From NCBI GenBank assembly GCA_964455935.1, contig CAYVZU010000082.1, positions 1 to 17,335 of the forward strand: DNA of 17,335 nucleotides. The letters are read 5' to 3'. The stretch's first letter is position 1, and every line of letters starts with the position of its first letter. Both the position numbers and the translations under genes were made by a program. The DNA comes from CAYVZU01 sp964455935 (GTDB lineage: Bacteria; Fibrobacterota; CAYVZU01). Positions 14,625 through 17,335 of the stretch are shown here, piece after piece. The notes beneath the pieces were generated by a model that was given only the letters and a program-made list of their open reading frames with translations, did no database searches and was not told where the DNA came from.

Positions 14625-16241
14625 ATGCGCTTTTCCATCCTCTGCTTATTCATTGGTGTGTCTGTTTTGTCCTATGTCCATGCCGCGGAACGCGCTCCAT
14701 TGCCTGTGCTGCCGCGGGATGACGCCGAATCCTTCATCGAACGGATGGAAGCGCGAGGGGTGATCGAACCGAGCCATCTTGGCACAAAGCCCTGGAGCCG
14801 CGCTCAAGTGGGGCAGGCTCTTTCAATAATTCAACAGAAAATGCAATCCGATTCGGAGGCGCTCAACGGGGCCGAGAATGCCGAACTCGCCCGGCTCCGA
14901 AAAGTATTCAGCGCGGATCTTCCGGCCAAACATTCGGAAAAGCCCCAAAGTTCGTTCTTTTCCTGGGCCGATTCGACCGGATCGTCCATCCAGGTTAACC
15001 TGTTTCTTTTCGGCTCTGCCTGGGTCTGCGACAGCTCGCAACCAGCGGACTACATCCTCACGCCGGGATACGGCGGCCGAATCTGGGGCCGCTACCGCAA
15101 CCGAATCGGTTTCTTTGTTCAGGACCGGCTTGCCGGCGATTTCAGCAATCGCAATCGCTACCAATACAATTTCAATCCCAATTTTGGCGAATTCACCATT
15201 ACATCCCCTGAAACTCGGTCGGACACAATTTGGACCGACCGCCGAAACTATGAGAGATACACGGGCTGGATTTCCGGCGTATGGAACGGCATCGAGGTCC
15301 TTGCCGGAACGGACTCCCCGCAGTGGGGTCCCGCTGGACTCTGTCTTTCGGGCGAGGCCCCGCCCTTTGCCCAGATCCGGGCCCGGGCCGAGATGGGCCG
15401 CCTTCAATTTACCTGGTTTCATGGCAGTCTAAAGAGCGCTGCCGACAGCACCCGGAATGGGAGCCTTGTTTTCCTTCAAAAATATCTGGTGGGACAGCGG
15501 GTTGATCTTGCACTCAAAAATGGATTGAGCCTGGCCTATTCCGCCACAACCGTCTATGGAAATCGCGATCCGGATTTTGTGTATCTTATACCGGTTACGC
15601 CGCTCTTTTTTGCCCAGCACTTTAATGGCGATCAGGACAACACGACCATGGGCTTCGATGCAACATGGGCGGTCAGGCAGGGACTGAAGCTCTATGGCGA
15701 ACTATTTCTCGATGACCTGCTTTCGCCCACGGATCTGGATGGGGCTTATTGGGGCAACAAATGGGCCTTCTGCCTGGGCGCTGCCGTGTTTCCGTCATGG
15801 TATGACAGGATGTGGGAATTCCGGTCCGATTACACGCGCATCGAGCCCTGGGTTTATACGCACCGGTTCGGCGAGATTACCCGGTACCGCCACTTCGGTA
15901 CCATTTTGGGCAGCAGTCTGGGACCCGACAGCGACCGATTCCGCATTTCGGCCGGCCTGCGGCCCAACGCGGCCAGTTCCGTTCTGTTTCGGTTTGAGAA
16001 CCGTCGTCATGGCGACGGGCCCAACAGGGGTAGCAGCGTTCTGGATTCTGTACCGTTGATCGGCAGTGACAAGGAATTTCTTGCAGGCAAGGTCGAGAGC
16101 CGGCAGGAATTCGAAATTGAAGCAGCGTACCGTTTCCGCGTGGCTCTTATGCTGCGCGTCGCCCTGGGGCGTGAACAGGCGCAAGATTTGGCAAAGAGTT
16201 CGGCCCATCGCGTCAGCATAACGGCCGACCTTGATTGGTAG
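14625..16241 (+). CDS. Wzi-like outer-membrane protein (capsule assembly Wzi family)
   Basis: The 538-residue protein starts with a clear signal peptide (MRFSILCLFIGVSVLSYVHA, cleavage before AERAP). A short helical module follows (LPRDDAESFIERMEARGVIE ... KPWSRAQVGQAL) that often leads the Wzi family, and then a long run of alternating beta strands. The signature-like QWGPAGLCLSGEAPPFAQIR matches the Wzi WGPG-(x)-LLLSNNAPPF pattern in part. Wzi is an 18-strand outer-membrane beta-barrel that holds capsule at the surface in enteric bacteria; in this lineage such proteins may serve other envelope tasks. ATG 14625 was chosen because it begins the signal peptide; the frame is open 86 codons further upstream. 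oppF starts 5 nt after its stop, so the two are coupled. Confidence 0.75.
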   Translation: MRFSILCLFIGVSVLSYVHAAERAPLPVLPRDDAESFIERMEARGVIEPSHLGTKPWSRAQVGQALSIIQQKMQSDSEALNGAENAELARLRKVFSADLPAKHSEKPQSSFFSWADSTGSSIQVNLFLFGSAWVCDSSQPADYILTPGYGGRIWGRYRNRIGFFVQDRLAGDFSNRNRYQYNFNPNFGEFTITSPETRSDTIWTDRRNYERYTGWISGVWNGIEVLAGTDSPQWGPAGLCLSGEAPPFAQIRARAEMGRLQFTWFHGSLKSAADSTRNGSLVFLQKYLVGQRVDLALKNGLSLAYSATTVYGNRDPDFVYLIPVTPLFFAQHFNGDQDNTTMGFDATWAVRQGLKLYGELFLDDLLSPTDLDGAYWGNKWAFCLGAAVFPSWYDRMWEFRSDYTRIEPWVYTHRFGEITRYRHFGTILGSSLGPDSDRFRISAGLRPNAASSVLFRFENRRHGDGPNRGSSVLDSVPLIGSDKEFLAGKVESRQEFEIEAAYRFRVALMLRVALGREQAQDLAKSSAHRVSITADLDW

Positions 16242-16246
16242 GTAAT

Positions 16247-17212
16247 ATGTCGGAGATTCTCCGCCTTGTTGATCTAAAAGTCCATTTCCCGGTGTCGCAC
16301 GGGCTTTTTGGTGGAAATGCCGGCGCAGTACGCGCTGTTGACGGCGTTTCGCTCAGCCTGCAAAAAGGCGAGATCCTGGGGCTTGTTGGCGAATCCGGGT
16401 GCGGCAAAACGACTCTGGGCCGGGCCGTACTGCGTCTGATCGAACCAACCGAGGGGCAAATCGAGTTTGACGGGGAAGATCTGCGGGCCATATCCGGCCA
16501 GGATATGCGAAAGCGGCGCCGAAAGATGCAGATCATTTTTCAGGACCCTTACAGCTCGCTGAACCCGCGCATGACCGTGGGCCAGACGGTGGGAGAGGCC
16601 CTTCGCGTTCACAACCTTGCCAAGGGCAAGGAGGTGCGGATTCACGTTGAGGCGTTGATCGAGAAGGTGGGTCTGGGCAAAGAGCATTTCTCCCGGTATC
16701 CCCACGAGCTATCCGGCGGACAACGGCAGCGAGTGGGTATTGCGCGCGCGCTGGCGGTCGAACCCGTATTTCTGGTGGCCGACGAACCGGTTTCAGCGCT
16801 GGATGTTTCGGTGCAGTCACAGATTCTCAATCTGCTTCGCGACCTGCAACAGGAAATGGGGTTGACCATGCTTTTCATCTCGCATGACCTACGCGTGATC
16901 CATCACATGGCTGACCGTGTTGCCATCATGTATCTGGGCCGCATTGTCGAGATGGGGGCCTCGGACGAGCTGTTCAAAGAACCGCGGCATCCCTATACAA
17001 AAGCCCTGCTCTCAGCCGTTCCCATTGCCGATCCCAAACGCCACCGCAACCGCATTGTACTCTCCGGCGATGTTCCCAATCCAATCAATCCCCCGCCGGG
17101 CTGTCCCTTCCATCCTCGCTGTCCGGAAGTCATGGATATTTGCAAAACCTCGGCCGTGCAGCTTCTGACCGCCGCGGACGGCCGCGCCACAGCGTGCCTC
17201 AAATACCAGTAA
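16247..17212 (+). CDS. oppF: Oligopeptide ABC transporter ATP-binding protein OppF/DppF
   Basis: The 321-residue ATPase pairs with OppD in Opp/Dpp-type transporters. It shows Walker A GESGCGKT (48-55), Q-loop FQDPYSSLNPRMTVG, signature LSGGQRQR, Walker B VFLVADEPVSALD, H-loop ISHD and the C-terminal extension PPGCPFHPRCPEVMDIC. Length and motifs are normal. I chose ATG 16247, 5 nt after the Wzi-like stop, over an in-frame TTG at 16235 that overlaps that gene. It lies in the same direction as oppC and oppD but is separated from oppD by the radical SAM gene, the reversed higBA pair and the Wzi-like gene. The remaining 123 nt to the window end hold nothing I can identify. Confidence 0.93.
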   Translation: MSEILRLVDLKVHFPVSHGLFGGNAGAVRAVDGVSLSLQKGEILGLVGESGCGKTTLGRAVLRLIEPTEGQIEFDGEDLRAISGQDMRKRRRKMQIIFQDPYSSLNPRMTVGQTVGEALRVHNLAKGKEVRIHVEALIEKVGLGKEHFSRYPHELSGGQRQRVGIARALAVEPVFLVADEPVSALDVSVQSQILNLLRDLQQEMGLTMLFISHDLRVIHHMADRVAIMYLGRIVEMGASDELFKEPRHPYTKALLSAVPIADPKRHRNRIVLSGDVPNPINPPPGCPFHPRCPEVMDICKTSAVQLLTAADGRATACLKYQ

Positions 17213-17335
17213 ATCGCAGAAACGCCTTCTCCCCAGATTATCTTGCACATCGATCCTTTGCATTTCTGAAGCGGCTTCCACTAGCCCAAGTTCGACAGTT
17301 CGAGTGAAAAAAGGCTGATATTGGCAAGATTTCGC

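Overview
The window looks like a chromosomal stretch from a Fibrobacterota-like bacterium or a relative in the FCB group. The grounds are a TIGR02147-type regulator (a family first described as a Fibrobacter paralogous family), a DUF4954 beta-helix protein, a PKD/LamG surface lipoprotein and a Wzi-like outer-membrane protein, all with Gram-negative features. This is inference from family content; no rRNA or marker gene is present.

Left part (1-2130): the tail of an IS3-type transposase runs in from the left edge. Next come an orphan single-domain response regulator (minus strand) and a TIGR02147/DUF4423-type regulator (plus strand). The latter lies between two inverted copies of a ~135-140 bp palindromic repeat with the arm ATGAAACCACAGAG.

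Surface and glycan part (2162-7792, plus strand): a large secreted protein (carboxypeptidase-regulatory-like, PKD-like and LamG domains), a SAM methyltransferase, a two-domain glycosyltransferase and a small glycosyltransferase. The genes are tightly spaced (9 nt gap, ATGA overlap, 49 nt gap) and read as one operon for making or decorating a surface product. Several stretches here, above all the start of the methyltransferase gene, are clearly richer in A+T than the right half.

Right part (7946-17212): a 728-residue DUF4954 protein (minus) faces away from an oligopeptide ABC transporter locus that is unusual in content. Its order is oppC (with a large periplasmic insertion), a tiny ORF, oppD, a radical SAM/SPASM protein 3 nt after oppD, then a reverse-oriented higBA module, a Wzi-like outer-membrane protein, and oppF 5 nt after it. 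No oppA or oppB lies in the window. The higB toxin gene carries an N-terminal frameshift. Its promoter has a perfect TTGACA box with nested palindromes and would start transcription almost at the ATG. The association of transporter parts, a radical SAM/SPASM enzyme, a small aromatic peptide ORF and a Wzi-like protein is the best candidate here for an undescribed functional unit, but that link is inference from gene order.
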